A stretch of 64,000 nt of DNA from Lineus longissimus (GCF_910592395.1 NC_088313.1:19052437-19116436); one strand, 5' to 3'; shown: positions 37,019 to 50,927, numbered from the stretch's first letter. The notes: generated by a model from the sequence alone, not told the origin. Numbers and translations: made by a program.

Positions 37019-40000
37019 TTGTATGTATCATCTAACAAAATCAAAATTATATAATTTTATTTCTCTATTTTGCTTGCTGGTTGTATCTTAACTACCAACT
37101 TAAAGGTATTTGATAAGCCATTAAACCGTATCTGCAATTCAAATTGATACAGTCACACCAGAAAAGGAATCCCAGTCAGATGAATATTTCATATGTCGAC
37201 ATGAAATGAGGTCACTAGAGGGACGGATGTTTTCCGCCTTGAAGTGAATGCCCTAATAAGGAAATTTAGTCTTTAGACTGACGGATGGATCGAGCCAAGG
37301 AGTGAGTGCCCCCATGAAACTAGAACACTGATGGCTTTTGGTAATCGCCAACATCGCGGAGTAATGGCCTATTCTCGTGTCGATATGAGATTTGAAAGTA
37401 AGAATGTCCAATTAAACTTATTGAAGCACTTGGGACCGATTTCCGAGTTCAAACATTATACATGAACACCATTTACAAGATTTAAGGCGGGGTACTCTTT
37501 GCTACAGATTGGACAAGCAATTTCTTTGCTATATACTTATAAACCAATGTTTTATTCGAAAGAACCTTTCTTAGCATCATATTTCTCGGATCACGCTGTG
37601 TAATGGTAACGTGTTGCCATTGATTATCCTTGTGTGACGTAGGCAAAAGAAATAGCGGAGATTGAAATGAGTCGCTGAAATAACAATCACATCAATGGAC
37701 AGCTATCAGAATTCTGCAAAACGCACGTATGTCGAATAGGTCAATTTCCTTGGGAGATCAATTTCCGGATACTCCCCTCAGACTGAATTGTATGAGAGCT
37801 AGGCTATGTTTCTGTGATGAAGAACACGGACTATGATACAACTTAAGTCCTCGATTCAAAAATTGAAACTGAAACCAAATATCTAGTTGTTCCATTGAAT
37901 GGTTGACTTCACGAAGATGCAAAAACAGCACTTGATCTTGCTTGATCGCTGAAATGAAGGTTCCAGCTTCAACAAGGTAAAACTGATAGTACAGAAGGCA
38001 TACCATGTCTGGGCAGCCAATACTTGAGATAATTAAGTGTATAGTCTTTATTGGCAATAAAGAAAATTTTCATGAGGTGTAACCTCTTCTTCACCAATTA
38101 ATCCTTAATGCCATTTCCAAGTACCAAATTAAAGGACAACATTATATCCAAGAACAACCGGGCAAAGTAGACCCATCCCTCTTGATAAAAGTGACGTCCA
38201 TATCCATCTATCAACATTCGCTCAAACTAAACTTCATCAATGTTCTGAAAGTCCAATACAGGAGCTAGCATTACTGCTAGTTGGGTTTCATCTTCAGAGA
38301 TGGCAGTGGGGATGATGGCATCTGCATGCAATGCCCAAGTTCTGCTGCCGAGTGTTCAGGGCCATGCAACCATGCATTAAAATACAATCTTGACCTAATC
38401 ATATGGCAGAGATGGCCCTTAAACGAATGAACCACAGTCAGTTCATCCCTTTGTCAGGGCTGGCCAGTCAGCAATGGCAGGACAATGGTCTTTGGGCATT
38501 TAGGAGTAAGAGGGCTAAGCTTCTTCCTATCTCACAACAGAGATGACTTATGTAAATTGAAAGATACAAGACGAGCGCCTCCTGAATGTATTGGCTCCAA
38601 CACAGGAATAAGTGACAGGCAAACCGGTAACAATTGAACATAATCCTAGAATATTATACTATTTCAGGCTGTGCAACTTCTCTCAATTTGGTTGAAATAG
38701 GGTTGAGATTAGGATTGTTTACACTTTCATTTCAAGTAATATTTTTCACGAGAAAAAAAGCGTTATGTTGCTGATCTTTTGAGAGGAGATTTCCAAGAAT
38801 GAAGCCAACGAGCTCTAAGTCTGAGGATGGTGAAATAGGAGTATCTATTTCAGGCCCCATATATTATCGAAAATTTCGTACTGGGGGAGGCTCAGCGTCT
38901 ACAGTGCCAGACGAAGTGAAAGACGTACGTTCCTTTCAAAATCTCTTTATTGGAAAATCTACAAATGTATAAAATGATCTGAAATATACAATGGTCCTGC
39001 TGAACACTTACACATTTGGCTGAATTTCAAGTCACATGAATTCTTCCACACAGAGAAGAATGAACAGGTGATAGTTCAGTTCTGATCCGCTAAGATATGA
39101 TTATGAAGAACTTATCTGCGACTTGACGTATCATTCTATACCGACTCACCGCACAAGTATCAGTAACGTGGCGTGGTTTTCATCAATAATTGGTCTCAGA
39201 TAAGAGCTGTTAACACAGGCTAATCACAAAAGGCACATCCAATGGAAAGCTAGTCCACTGCAAGAACATCCCACAGATCCGTAGGCCGGTAAAGAAGTGG
39301 TCGTCTCTGATACTATTCATTAGGAAGAAAATACTTCACTGACAGTGTGTTTTTTCAAGAGAGGTTCGATGCTGAAAGGACTGGGCAAGTCATGTTCTTA
39401 CCACAGGCCAGCTGATTACTACAAATGGAAACTATGGTCTGACCTGTCACCGCTCTGACCTCAAATGCTAAAAACAAACATGTTTAGTAAGTGTCCATCC
39501 ATTACAGGAGCAGCACGCACTCTGTGAAGTGTAAGAAGTGCGACAAAGTCATGACACTTTGCTATGGATTGTAACAGATATCTGCCGCGGAAACGTGGAA
39601 TTGTTGACAGTCAGTTCTTCTGTAGTTAGCAGGACTGAAGCTCCCTCCCTGGAACAGTTTATCCCAAAGTCATTGGCCTCGAACTTGCTCTAACTAATAA
39701 CATTCCCTGAAGTAGAAAGCGATCCAACACTTGACCGTTTTATGAAAACCTTGGTTACTGAATCAGCACCACCATGATAAGAGTTCTGGACGTATTTCCT
39801 TCCCTTGAAACGACGGAAAGCAATATGTTATTGCCAAATAGAGTCAACATTTCAGACAACATTTTGACAGCATCCTGCAGGTTATGTCAACAGTTACCAT
39901 CACCTACCAGAGCATTCAGGAACTCGCTACATTTCCAAAGCAAGGATGTCTGGGACTTCCGCTTTGATCTTGGCCAATGAGAAGCCCTGTAATTCACTAG

Positions 40001-41149
40001 CCCATGCTTTCTCAATCGAACAGCCATGACAGGTCATCTGATTAGTCAAAACCCGTTCAGAAGTTCTCGGATCTCTTCTTGCGGAGGGTGTTGAATTGTA
40101 CACACCCCATAATGTCAGTGTTGGAAGTCTATCCGTATATCAGTATAGCCTGTCAAGTGCGAATGTAAGGACACCTGTACATTACGTGCTTTAGGCTGTC
40201 AGTCTTGTGTCAAATGAGCACCATTCATCAATGTGGACAATAGTCACACACACTTCTTCAATGCCCATGGCATGCTAATGATTTGGGTAATTTAAGATTG
40301 TTTTGCTGACGGCCATTGTACACGCACAATAGATCTCAGCTTACAAGCCAAATGATCAATTTTCGATTCTTCGACTAATAATGCATTGTGTTACGATCTT
40401 ATGTAACGGGTAATTTACCTAAGTCATTCACTTGATGTTGGTGGTCAAGACTTATGATGTTTGGAGTAAAAGAAAGGTACCTGAAAGAAAGAAATCGTAA
40501 ACCTTAACTTCATATTTCTAGTATGGCAAGGTGGCACAACCATAGCCCCGATGCAACAATAGCCACCGATATCACTGTAGAGAGGCAGATTATTTATTCA
40601 TTGGATTTTAAAAAAAACTTGATCTTACATTTTGATTTTCAGGGAAATATTTCATGAGTTATATCAAACATAACTGGATCCTTCTAACATTGTTAACATA
40701 TTAGAAGTCAATGCTACCAATTGTCAGTGACAAACACTTTCCTGTCCTGCTCAAAAAGGGCATTGCACATTCAGGAAATCTCCATTATGAGATAATGTAA
40801 CCATATACCGTACAGCAACAGCCAAACCCACACCAAGACAGTTACAGCTGCATGCAAGTCGCATACCATATTCTCATAATAGATCATGCAGACATCCATT
40901 ACCACTCGAAACAATGCCTAATTGGTATTTTTACCAGCTCCAGTGATCCTCCTGACAGCGTAAACACACCACAAACGATCATGCTCCCAGCCTTGTTTGC
41001 CACTTGAACAGAGATGACGCAGTTGTTTGCTATATTTTGGTATGCTCAACGGGTACATAATGAACTCAATTTATTCATTGAAATAATGATACCATCAGAG
41101 AGGTTTTGATGTTTTTCCAAAAAAATGCTCGATACTCATGACAAGCAGT
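37019..41149. other. No supportable gene
   Basis: Unique AT-rich sequence. A 99-codon minus frame (37758-38057) is unrecognised. GC-richer words near 38280-38400 do not form an exon with agreeing boundaries. Confidence 0.5.
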
Positions 41150-41320
41150 ATCTACGCTCTTCTCAAAATGGATTGATACACAAGTCGGTTTACGTCTAAC
41201 TTCTTCTCAAAGTGGCTTGGTGTGCAATGCTTTATGTCTAAGCTCTTCTCAAAATGGCTCGATACACAATTCGAGTTGTCTCTACTAAGTTCTTCTCAAT
41301 ATGGCTTGATATACAAGGGG
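41150..41320. repeat. Degenerate tandem repeat, about 42-bp unit, 4 copies
   Basis: Four imperfect units start with TCTA at about 41150, 41195, 41237 and 41280. Each contains (G/T)TTCTTCTCAAAATGGCTTGAT-like sequence and a following TACACAA word. The copies are well diverged, so the array is old. Confidence 0.8.
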
Positions 41321-41830
41321 AGCATGTCCCGGGTTGGTAAACATCTTGATCACCCTGCCGGACAGCAGGCCCTGGGTGAGATGGAATCATTCTGATGCAT
41401 ATATTCCGATGTTGTTTGTTCAAAAGGTAATCATTATTCAACCCTCGATATCTAGTATCGGACCCACGACCTTCTGATCAGGGGTTAACGCACTGCAAAA
41501 GTGTCCCCGTCCTCCCTCATATGTACATCACCGTGTGAGATATGTCGTCCCAATGCTTGGTTTCCAACCAAACAGGCCTAATCTAACAGCAATGCCACCA
41601 CACCAATGAGTCAAAGCAACACTGGAACAATGTCTTGGACACAGATAGAAGGCAGAGGATGGGTACATTTGGGTAGCCTATCTAACAGCACCGATAGAGC
41701 ACATTCATTGACATTCAAGACATAGCGAGGCAGGATAGATTTTGACATCGATTTGTTATTTCATTTCACAAAGCAATGAAACAGTTCACAACTACCGTCA
41801 CCTGATGAGTTCTATGCCATTTCCACTCAC
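41321..41830. other. Non-coding spacer with a possible tRNA-derived fragment
   Basis: The reverse complement near 41450-41495 has GGTCGTGGGTCCGATAC, which loosely resembles a tRNA T-arm/B-box, preceded by a CTGATCAG anticodon-arm-like word. No matching A-box or acceptor stem is present, so at best it is a decayed SINE piece. Confidence 0.25.
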
Positions 41831-41966
41831 TTGTCCTCCCTCGCTTGGGGAGCAGTATATGCACGTAGAGCGCTGGTGGTAAAGGCAGGAGTGGCAGCTC
41901 CCCGTTCATCCACACTAGCTCTGTCATGCAGACTACCCGGCGGCTGGGATCAGTCGCATAGTCTCT
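41831..41966 (-). CDS. Candidate internal exon (unrecognised)
   Basis: On the minus strand a pyrimidine-rich acceptor TTTGCTCGCAG (exon from 41966) and a donor ACAA|GTGAGTGG (exon to 41831) enclose 136 bases. Only one of three frames is open. The peptide begins RDYATDPSRRVV and contains TELVWMNGELPLLPLPP. An in-frame stop lies just upstream of the acceptor, as expected for an exon. Against it, the plus strand is also open through the same block, the area is GC-rich (which lowers stop density), and no homologous family or neighbouring exon was recognised. Confidence 0.3.
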
Positions 41967-42465
41967 CTGCGAGCAAAGCTACGCGACAAAGCATATCTTG
42001 ATGTAGCTTATTCAAATGCACAGTTGGTATACCATATCATAACACAGCCAGTAGAATTACATTTAGTTACAGATAGAAGGAAGGGGATACCAGCAACATT
42101 GGTACAACAGACAGGGCTTGGAGTGTGCTTGTCAACTGCACCACCTATCGTCAAGGGGACTCACCGTCTTGATAAAGGATTAATGAACTGGAAAATATGA
42201 GAGAAGATGATCAGATGTCATAATACACTTAGGTCAGCCCATCACCAACAACTGATTTAACTGAACAAGACACCACACCAACATGTTGTATATGATAACT
42301 CATCGTTAGTATAAGGACATGCTGTAAATATAATTGATACCTATTTTCGAAAGGCCAATGGCCCACTACCTTTCGTACTCTTCATGAGTTTTACCCGAAC
42401 TACCCACTTGAGGGCAGAACAAAATCGAACAAATAACTCGACGGGGATTCTCCCGCAATGTATCA
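41967..42465. other. No supportable gene
   Basis: No open frame with coding character and no repeat structure seen. Confidence 0.5.
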
Positions 42466-42790
42466 TAATATCAGCCACTGAGGACAATTTCTATGAGACA
42501 TGTTTCATTTCTAGGAGACAATTTCGAGCCAACAAATTCCGAGTTGAATGGACCAGATAGTCTACAAACACCGGTGTACACTTCAGAGCAGATATTGTCG
42601 CAGAACCAGTCAGCACATTTGACAGAGAACTGATACACCAAATGGCAAAATAGAAATTTGAGAGGATATTCTTTACAATACGGCCATGTTAATATCAGCC
42701 GCGAGGGAAGGCAATGGTAATTTTCATGAGGGCTGTTTTCATTTTGAGGAGACATAAAAGAGCCAATATCATTCCTGGCTGAATGGCACG
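42466..42790. repeat. Diverged tandem duplication, about 225-bp period
   Basis: Two related segments begin AATATCAGCC at about 42468 and 42692. Each continues through TTTCATTT..(A/G)GGAGACA and GAGCCAA to GCTGAATGG/GTTGAATGG. The similarity is patchy, so the duplication is old. The 94-codon minus frame across it is probably incidental. Confidence 0.65.
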
Positions 42791-45700
42791 AGATGGAACC
42801 GGCCGTCTGGGCAAATGGTCAATATTTCTAGCGATGACATGGTTACATCGTTATTGAAACTGAGTGGCAATCAATGTGTTGGTTGCAACAAGGCTCGGTA
42901 TGTAGTGCCAGAGGGACGGTTTAGTCTTTCAATTCGAGCCGAATCATCACTATTCGAATGACAGAGTGCACTCAATGTTGCACTGTATTTCAAATAGAAA
43001 CATGTGTTTTCGTTACCAAGGCAAATACCCTGTTGTGATCAACATCATTTTAATCCATCTACACCATTCAGATCTTCCAGATTCACACTGAGATACGGAT
43101 CGAATTGTGAATTGCATATACGTCGACTGAAAGACGTCACGCAAATTTCGTTTGGGTGAATAAAGATGGATGTCAATCCTACCGAAGTTCTATCGTGCAT
43201 CAATATTTGATGGTTTTCCATTTGTCTCTCAGTGTGATGTTCGCACACATCGATAATCGCTTTCTCTCTGTTCTATCAACTGTCCAGAACTCTGTCGTCA
43301 TTAGGACTTTAAAACATGATTTGGCTTACCAACAATGGATTGACATGAGACAGCCTCCGGTCCCAAGGTGGGAGATAAAGTCTTCATCATTGAAATCGAT
43401 TTCTGTTGCGGAAGGTGAAAACCTGTCGATTTCTAATGAGAGGTATGATGACTTCTCAGCAATACTCGTCAATCGAGATTTACTAAAACTAAGTGGTTTG
43501 TATACGAAATAAAGTGGTGTTGCTTCAACAGCCTACTCTTTCCAGTGGAACAGAGAGCATACAATAGATCTCAATGTCAATCTGTGGTTTTCGCATATTT
43601 GCCAAAAGGAGTTCTCAGAACGTGCCAGACCATGAATATTGGATATACTCTCTTGACAGAGAACCATATAAAAAACCACAAGTAAGTGTATCTAACATTA
43701 CATAAACCTCACACACAACACCTGAGTCGCACTCGGGGACATGGATCCTGACCAATACGGATGGAGAAGGTGACTGTGTTTGTCACATTAAAGCAGCCAG
43801 TGTTACCACGCGCCAATAACAGTCAGGGGAATCCAGACGTGTCCAATTGTTTTAATTACCCAGGGTACTATCATGCAAAGGATCGGTTGGTTATTTCTCT
43901 GCATTACGGATGCAATTATTTGGGGAGACAATATCAGATATAAAGAACAGTCAATAGTTAACCAAATAAGTAAAGCCCCCTTTCCAACTTAAGCAAGATA
44001 CAAAAATTGTAGGCATGCGGGTCACAGAAGTTCGAAACATGCATAGGTCTACGCAGAAATTTTTTAAAAAACTAATAACGCGGAAACTGATAATCATTAC
44101 GTGGTAATCCCAAGGGTGAGAACATTACCTGTGCCAGGTATGGTAAAGGGGCTGATGACAGTCATGTGGCTACTTAATGGCAAGACTGTCTTAAGCACAA
44201 CCAATACCAGCACTGTCAGAACAAACACTGTCTTCAGCAGAACCACTATCTGTATGCTTATCGTTAGTCCTCGTTTGGGTCTTCCGGGCACCATATAAAC
44301 TGTCCCTGACCATCTTAACGGATCCATTTGCATTCAAGATTCCCAAGCACGACCTCTCACATGGAGGAGGAACATAAAGGCGAATCAATCACTAGATGAG
44401 ATTGCTTTCCCGATCTCATGGTTGAGGGGCTTACTGGATTTTGTTAGCGTCGCAGTGTATTAGATTGGAACAAATTAGCAAAAATATCGGGTGATATTGA
44501 CTTAGTAAAAGAATTACTTTTCAAAAAATTCCCTCAGCTTTACGCCAATGTTCATGTGTGTTAGATTAAGTGTCACTTTCCTTTGCCATTACATCGTAAT
44601 GATTACGCTTTAGCACTCGCAACGTTTATCGCTGCAACTCCCATTATCTATCTATGTACATATATTGAATATCAAAGATGTCGATTAGTGTCCCAGAAAG
44701 TGGTCATGTAGCGGATGATTCCTCCCGAAGAGGCACTGTATATATTCGTGTCCACAAAACTGTCTATTGGTATCTGTCTGACAAGTGGGAAGGGATATAG
44801 TGGACATGGAATAGTCATATTCAGAAGACACAGCAAAGTTTTATATGACTTGCCTCCATGAACACTGGATTTAGCCTTTCACAGACGGAACTCGATGGGG
44901 CCGAAGGTAAGTTGTAGAAGTACCATTGAAGAAAACCGAAGGCTGTGCCAATGGGTATTGCTTCAGGATCAGTCCGCAAGATGCTAGAACTAGCACAAGT
45001 GAAAGTGCTCTCAGGGGATGTGTCCAGAAGAAGAAGTACAAAAGCAAGTAGAACCGTGGACCTGATCATATAAACTTTACATTGAACAAGCTATGAAAAC
45101 ATTTCATGACAACTGGTCCCCATTCTAGTCCTACCAACTGTCCAAATCTCGGATAGTGCCACGAAGTTATGCTTAAAGCATTATTGTTGAGGTTGTGAGA
45201 GATACCTTATGCTGTGCGATGAAATTTCATGAATATCGATCGCACTGTTGGCAAACATGCTCATTTGACCTTCACGGCCCTAAACAACTAGCGCTCTTCA
45301 TGAAAATGCCTTACCATTTGAATGTTACTGGAGCATTCGGAGATCTTGAATTCTGCAAACACTGTTTTGCTTTAACCAGTACCTTTGAAACTGCAATAAC
45401 TTTACGTGCGATGAATTTCCGTCAATATTGCACCAGCTAACGTTTCATCTTCATCCCGTCATAGCTCAATGAAGCTATTGATTACTTGCCGACGCTAAAC
45501 CCGCGAAAAATTATGTTGACAGTAAGTAATTAATTTATCCATGGACTCAACCATCTTGATTGATCAACAGACACGTGTATATAGTCAACACTGATATGAC
45601 AATGTGGACTGTTTCAGATGATTTATAGCGCACTCGCCGTCTTTGTCAAGATTGAAGATTTGCTCCAATCAGCCGTGTTGATAGTCTGGCGGATATGGCT

Positions 45701-48700
45701 GTTACTGGGTGATATGTCAAGGTTAAACATCGCGCCCGGGATTGGCAATATTGAGAGACGGCTTCTTCCGATTATTTATGGTGGCATTCATAGATGGATT
45801 TCCAAGAAGAAGTTGTTCATTGCTACAATCTGCGCCTTTTGCGCTTGCCCAGGTTACGGAGAGTGTGCAGCATCATAAATTGATTATTGTTTTGTGATTC
45901 TACTAGAATTTTGCTAGAAGACTTTGAGACTCTTACATGTAGTCCACATTCGGTCTATGCGTTGGATCATTATTGCTTCCCGAAACCAATCCGATGGCCA
46001 TGATAAAATACGTAATTGGCAAACATTTTCGACAGGTAACATAGTAAAGTTATGATTCCCGATTTGATTGGGGTTGGCATGGCATGAACTGGAAACACCC
46101 ACACTAGAACATTCTATTAGGCTCAGCACCGATATAGCGCAACTCCATACTCACTCCAGGCAACCTTTCATGCCACAATGCAAAGTTGCATTAACCACTT
46201 CCAATCCATCGCATACCCTGAATACTTAGTAGTTATCATAGAAGGAATAGCATTTTTATTAGCTCATGAATGGTTGCAAAGATTTCCAATAACTAACCCA
46301 GAGCAGATCGATCTTCCAACCAATTTTGATCGTTTAGCCTTATATTTGAACTGTAGAAACAATCGCAATCTTAGCGTGCCAACACTTTTTTCAGTCGCCA
46401 CTTTAATTAAAACCATGTAAATTTCCCAAGTGAATTCTTTAGAACACTGCAACTCATTTAATTTGATTTTGTTCTAAATTTGATGAATGGATTATTTAAT
46501 GACTAAAGGTGTCTATGGGCGATACCGCGTGTGCTCAAGCACCTGATGCAGTTTATTCTGCAACTAAGAGTGTGGACTCCAAAAATATATTGATGCAAAT
46601 GCATTGATTAAGAGGATCTATGCTTGCTGGCGTTCTAGTGATTGTATCAACTGTAACAATACTATTTCCATATTGTATCCTTCCTTTGAACTTAACCGTA
46701 CTCAAGTATACATGTTCAACATCGTGATTTACTAAGACGAAGCTTTTAGACTAATTACACTAATTTGCTGCATCAGTCCTCCAGTGGAGAATAGGCGTCT
46801 TTAAGATGCTAACGAAGCTTTGATAAATCTGTATTCTGTATTTTACGAAAATTAGAACATTTATCTTCTGTCGATCGAATCTTAAATCGGAGAACACACA
46901 ATGGACCGAATGATATAGCAGTCGATAAACCCGCCCAATCGAGAGCTTTTCTCATTTGGGCGATATAGTAGATGAGTTGAATTGGAACCAAGCAGTAATG
47001 CACTTCAGGGCATCCTTTTAGATCAGTTGAGTAGACACACGGGACATGGTCTTTGACATGTATCGTGTAGTTCTTCACCATTCTCGCTTCTTTTGATATA
47101 GTGCGACAACGAGGAAACACTTCAGATTGTTCTCTCCGTTTGTTCTGATCTTATGTAGTATTATCTATCATTGAGGAAAATGACATTACGAGCAATCAAC
47201 TTGACTTTAAGTTCATAGTTGGAATACCTGCCTGTACTGCTACATCGCCCGGCGTCTTACAGGCTGAATAGACACCTGAAACCTTAAAGCAGCGAAAACC
47301 TCAAATTCATCAGGCCCCATACCATACCCTCTGAAATTGAGACTTAAAATAATATTGCCGATTTCCATGAGGATAGGATTGGTCGGCATAGTCATTGAAT
47401 CAGGCAGTGAGACAGATTTCTGTCTGCAGTGTTCAGAGTCCGAATCAAATGTTTTAGAGATGTTACTAAGCATTTGAAAAGTTTACCACTTCTGTAAAAA
47501 AATATCAGGAAGTTAATAACTTGCTAAAGAACGTCATCAATAATTTGAGAAATTTTCCCAACCTTTATAATGTTTTGATTGTACATGATCCGCAGGAGGT
47601 TGATTCGATTCGTTCATGGTTAGGGCTTCTTATAGTGGTGACATCGACTGGAACCTTTAATCTAGCCTGGCTCAGCAGTTAGTGTGTAAAAATGTTCCCG
47701 GTGACATGGTCGCTCTTGATATCATAAAATATGTATAATGCAATCACGTCCTAAGGAGATGCAACGTTAGACTGAGCGATGATATACATGTACAGTCACA
47801 TTCTGAGCGCCAACCGTCACCTGCACCGAGCCATTGATCATGGAGCAAAAGTTTTTTTATGTTAATGTTTCCAAAGGGAAGTTTTTTTCACCTTTAACTT
47901 GGAAAGAATTGAAGTACCATGCCTGATATGTGGAAAGGTCTAGTTCAACAAACATCGATTTTGATCATTGTTATGTCCAATTCACATTTTACTACTGACC
48001 TGAAGAGTTTCCTGCTGCGGCAGCTTTCATCTCATTGGCCCCCATGTAGAATTAGTTTCTTTCAAATTTCGCGAGGCAGAACGTCCATTAACAATCTCCA
48101 GTTATTTCTAGTTTTATCACCAATGAGCACTGAGCAACACAGGAAAACACACGTTGATGCACAGCAGGAGACAGTACAAATAGATCCACTTTAAAGTGAA
48201 CAAATTCAAATTGAATTCAAAAACGTTATCTCCAAGCTCGGATCATTGGATGACTATTTCCTTTTCCGCAACAATAGACACAATGTTTACTTCAACTGCA
48301 ATGCCACATGAACAAAGCTCGTATGAATATTTTAAACTTTTCTCTGCTCTTGTCACAATGCGTTTCGACATTACCATCTGTTAATTGAGTTTTACTGTAA
48401 TTTGCCATCTCAGACTCGCATTACGAGGCACTGCATAGAATCCCATTGAGGATAATTTGGTCCTACTAAGACCATAGTTACTTCATTAGACAGGAATATA
48501 GTCAGTTTTAATTATTCATGAGTGTTTGTGAAAATACACCTGAGAACCAGCATCATCTCAGCAAAAATTACGGTTTGAAGGCGTTTAAACGTTCTTTTTT
48601 ACGCAGGCAAAAAATGCTGCACAAAAAGATAGTTTTCTTTGAAATGATAAATTTAAATGGTTTCTGAGATTTTTAAAGGCTGAGTGTTGACCAATAGTGA

Positions 48701-50349
48701 AATATCAATTGCTGATATTAATTGCGCATTAAGTGCGTGCTTCCGTACAAACTGCATCATCAGTTTAAATAAATTCGTGTAACATTACCTTTTTCATGAC
48801 TAATATTGATTTCTTAAAATAAATGAATTGGTCAAACACCATTGATCAGACTTAATGACGTGACATGGAGAATAATGACAGTCACCTTTGAACAAGATTG
48901 CGAGATCAATCATGCCTTCAATAATCTAGCCTTTTCTATACGTAAGTTGGGCAGTGTTAAACTTGATCAATACACAGAAAATTTGAAGAAAAAATGAAAT
49001 CAATCTGTTCGTTCAGTATTGTGGGGATGGCTTCGGGGAAAGGTTAAAATCAATGCTTCTACGACTGAGTGAGGAAATGGACTTAATGACATTACATTAT
49101 TTGCTCTTTCCATATTGGTCGCAGATCTTTGAAGACACAGCATATTCTTATAAATAACGGTTTCACTCCCATTCAATAGATCAGATATTTTAGACGTACG
49201 CAATGTGTAGACGAAAGTGTACAATTTGTTAGTAGCAGACAAGTATTGACTTTATCATTATACTCTATCCGCAGATTTAAAAGGTCAGTGTCGAATTCAT
49301 CATGTTCGGTCTATGTCTGCAATGATCACAACTACGAAGCCAATCGTGAGCCATCTATCTTTAAAAAGCTAAAAAGGGACAGTGTTCTACCGAGTGTAGT
49401 CTTTGCAGTGATCAACAACAAAATAATCTGTTATCGACAATGATGGTCGCAATCAAAACATGATTAAATACTCCAAGGACGGTTCATTAGAGTTGCAAAA
49501 CGGCCTGTCAGAGTTGATCCGCCTCATCTATTTGCGTCATGTAGTAGTCACCAGGGACCTGCCCTAAATTAATCTGCCTCTGCATCCGGCTAAAGACATC
49601 GGACACCATAAAGCACAGCAAACCAATTGACTTCAAAAAGGACAATTGACTTCATAAAGGACAAGTTTAGAGAGGTATAGCAGGAATAAGGCGAAGTGTC
49701 ACGCTAGCAATAGTGCCACGTGTGCAGCGCTAATATCCATGTACAGGATTTAAGAAAATGAAATTGGCAAAATATATTGATTTAGGGATGAGTTGTGGCA
49801 GCCCCGTGTTAAAGATAAGTGATGTAGGTCTCTTTCCTATTCTCTCAGTACAATTAAGATGTTGTACAGGAAGAAGGTAAATTTCATTGCCCACAATACA
49901 CTTTTGAGGAATATTCACATGGCGGGAACAAAACGTAAGATAGACATTCCGCTAGTATTTTCTTAAGCGAAGGTGACAAATAATGGAAGACGGTTGAAAT
50001 ATCCAAACAGATACAATTTCAAGCAACCAAAAGGTCAGGGTGAATTATGAAAAGGTCTAAATCCCAATAGGAGGCATTCTTAGCAAGACAGTAAATTGCT
50101 TGGTGCGCATTTGCTGCCCCCATGAGGACCACAACCGCATAGCTCGAAGGCACAACTAATGGAATTCCTGTCGAGTTTCATCCTTACAGCGCGAACCCAC
50201 ATCGCTTTACCACAAACTGGTGCTTATCAATAATTTAGCTGGCAAGGTCAAATGAAATGGAGGATTATTTACTGTTCCCCGAAGAAATGGTTGCAATGTA
50301 TAGGGACAGTTTTCGTGTCTTGGCAGTAGCAGCTGTTTCTGCTGTTCGC
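42791..50349. other. Long stretch without a supportable gene
   Basis: Several frames reach 80-118 codons, including 43156-43512 plus (GTG start), 46809-47120 minus and 45618-45878 plus. None shows a known motif and none has agreeing splice boundaries. At 44097-44333 (minus) a frame with a hydrophobic stretch (VVLLKTVFVLTVLVLVVLK) arises from short imperfect ACACTGTC/AAGCACAACC repeats, so it is probably not a real membrane protein. A small direct repeat with the core TTGACTTCA.AAAGGACAA lies at 49628-49665. Confidence 0.4.
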
Positions 50350-50610
50350 GTGGTTAGAAGAATGGTAATGGGGTTCAAGGAACCAATTTTCCTGATGGTC
50401 TAGATCTTGGGGTAGACGGTGGTCTGTGGAGATCGGAGGCGATAGTAGTCAGAAGAATGGAAACGAGTTTCAAGGAACTGGTTTTGCTGAGTGATGGTCT
50501 GGACCATGGGGAACACAGTACGAGAAGTCTCCTGTAAGAGATGTGCAAAACAGTCCAAGAATGGTAAAGAGGTTCAGGGAAATAGTTGTGCATCTTGGAG
50601 ACTGCATGAG
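50350..50610. repeat. Diverged tandem repeat, about 96-105-bp period, 3 copies
   Basis: Three related segments start with AGAATGG(T/A)AA at about 50358, 50454 and 50561. They share GTTCAAGGAA or GTTCAGGGAA, and the first two also share TGATGGTCT and TGGGG. GAGGCGATAGT occurs at 50440 and 50622. Minus-strand frames of 84-93 codons overlap it but look incidental. Confidence 0.7.
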
Positions 50611-50896
50611 AGATGCATCTTCGAGGCGATAGTTTGAAAAATTGGGAGGGGACCAAACACCCATACTCTCTCTAATCAATTTTTCACAGTGACCCCTCGG
50701 CTCAGTAAAAAAAAAACGCAACATGGAGCCGGAGTATGCCAGAGTTAATCGCTGATGTGATGTCGTTTCTTAGGACAGTAATTCATAGGCCGAGTCCGAG
50801 AGAAGGAGATATTGATTTTGGGCAAGCTTCCGCCTAATGAGCCATGAGAGGGCAACAGATACCAGAACTAATGAGACTAAGGGACGCAAACTGAGT

Positions 50897-50927
50897 CATG
50901 GATCGGTTTGAAGAAAACCGATCCATG
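50897..50927. other. Perfect hairpin, 13-bp stem and 5-nt loop
   Basis: CATGGATCGGTTT (50897-50909) and AAACCGATCCATG (50915-50927) are exact reverse complements separated by GAAGA. It lies about 75 bp upstream of the small frame at 51002. It could be a small inverted duplication or a folded RNA element, and no function is evident. Confidence 0.9.

Noticed and set aside
41450-41495. tRNA-like T-arm on the minus strand
   Set aside because: Only a loose B-box is present; A-box, acceptor stem and spacing do not fit a tRNA gene.
44097-44333. Minus-strand frame with a strong hydrophobic stretch
   Set aside because: The stretch is generated by short imperfect DNA repeats, and another frame of similar quality overlaps it.
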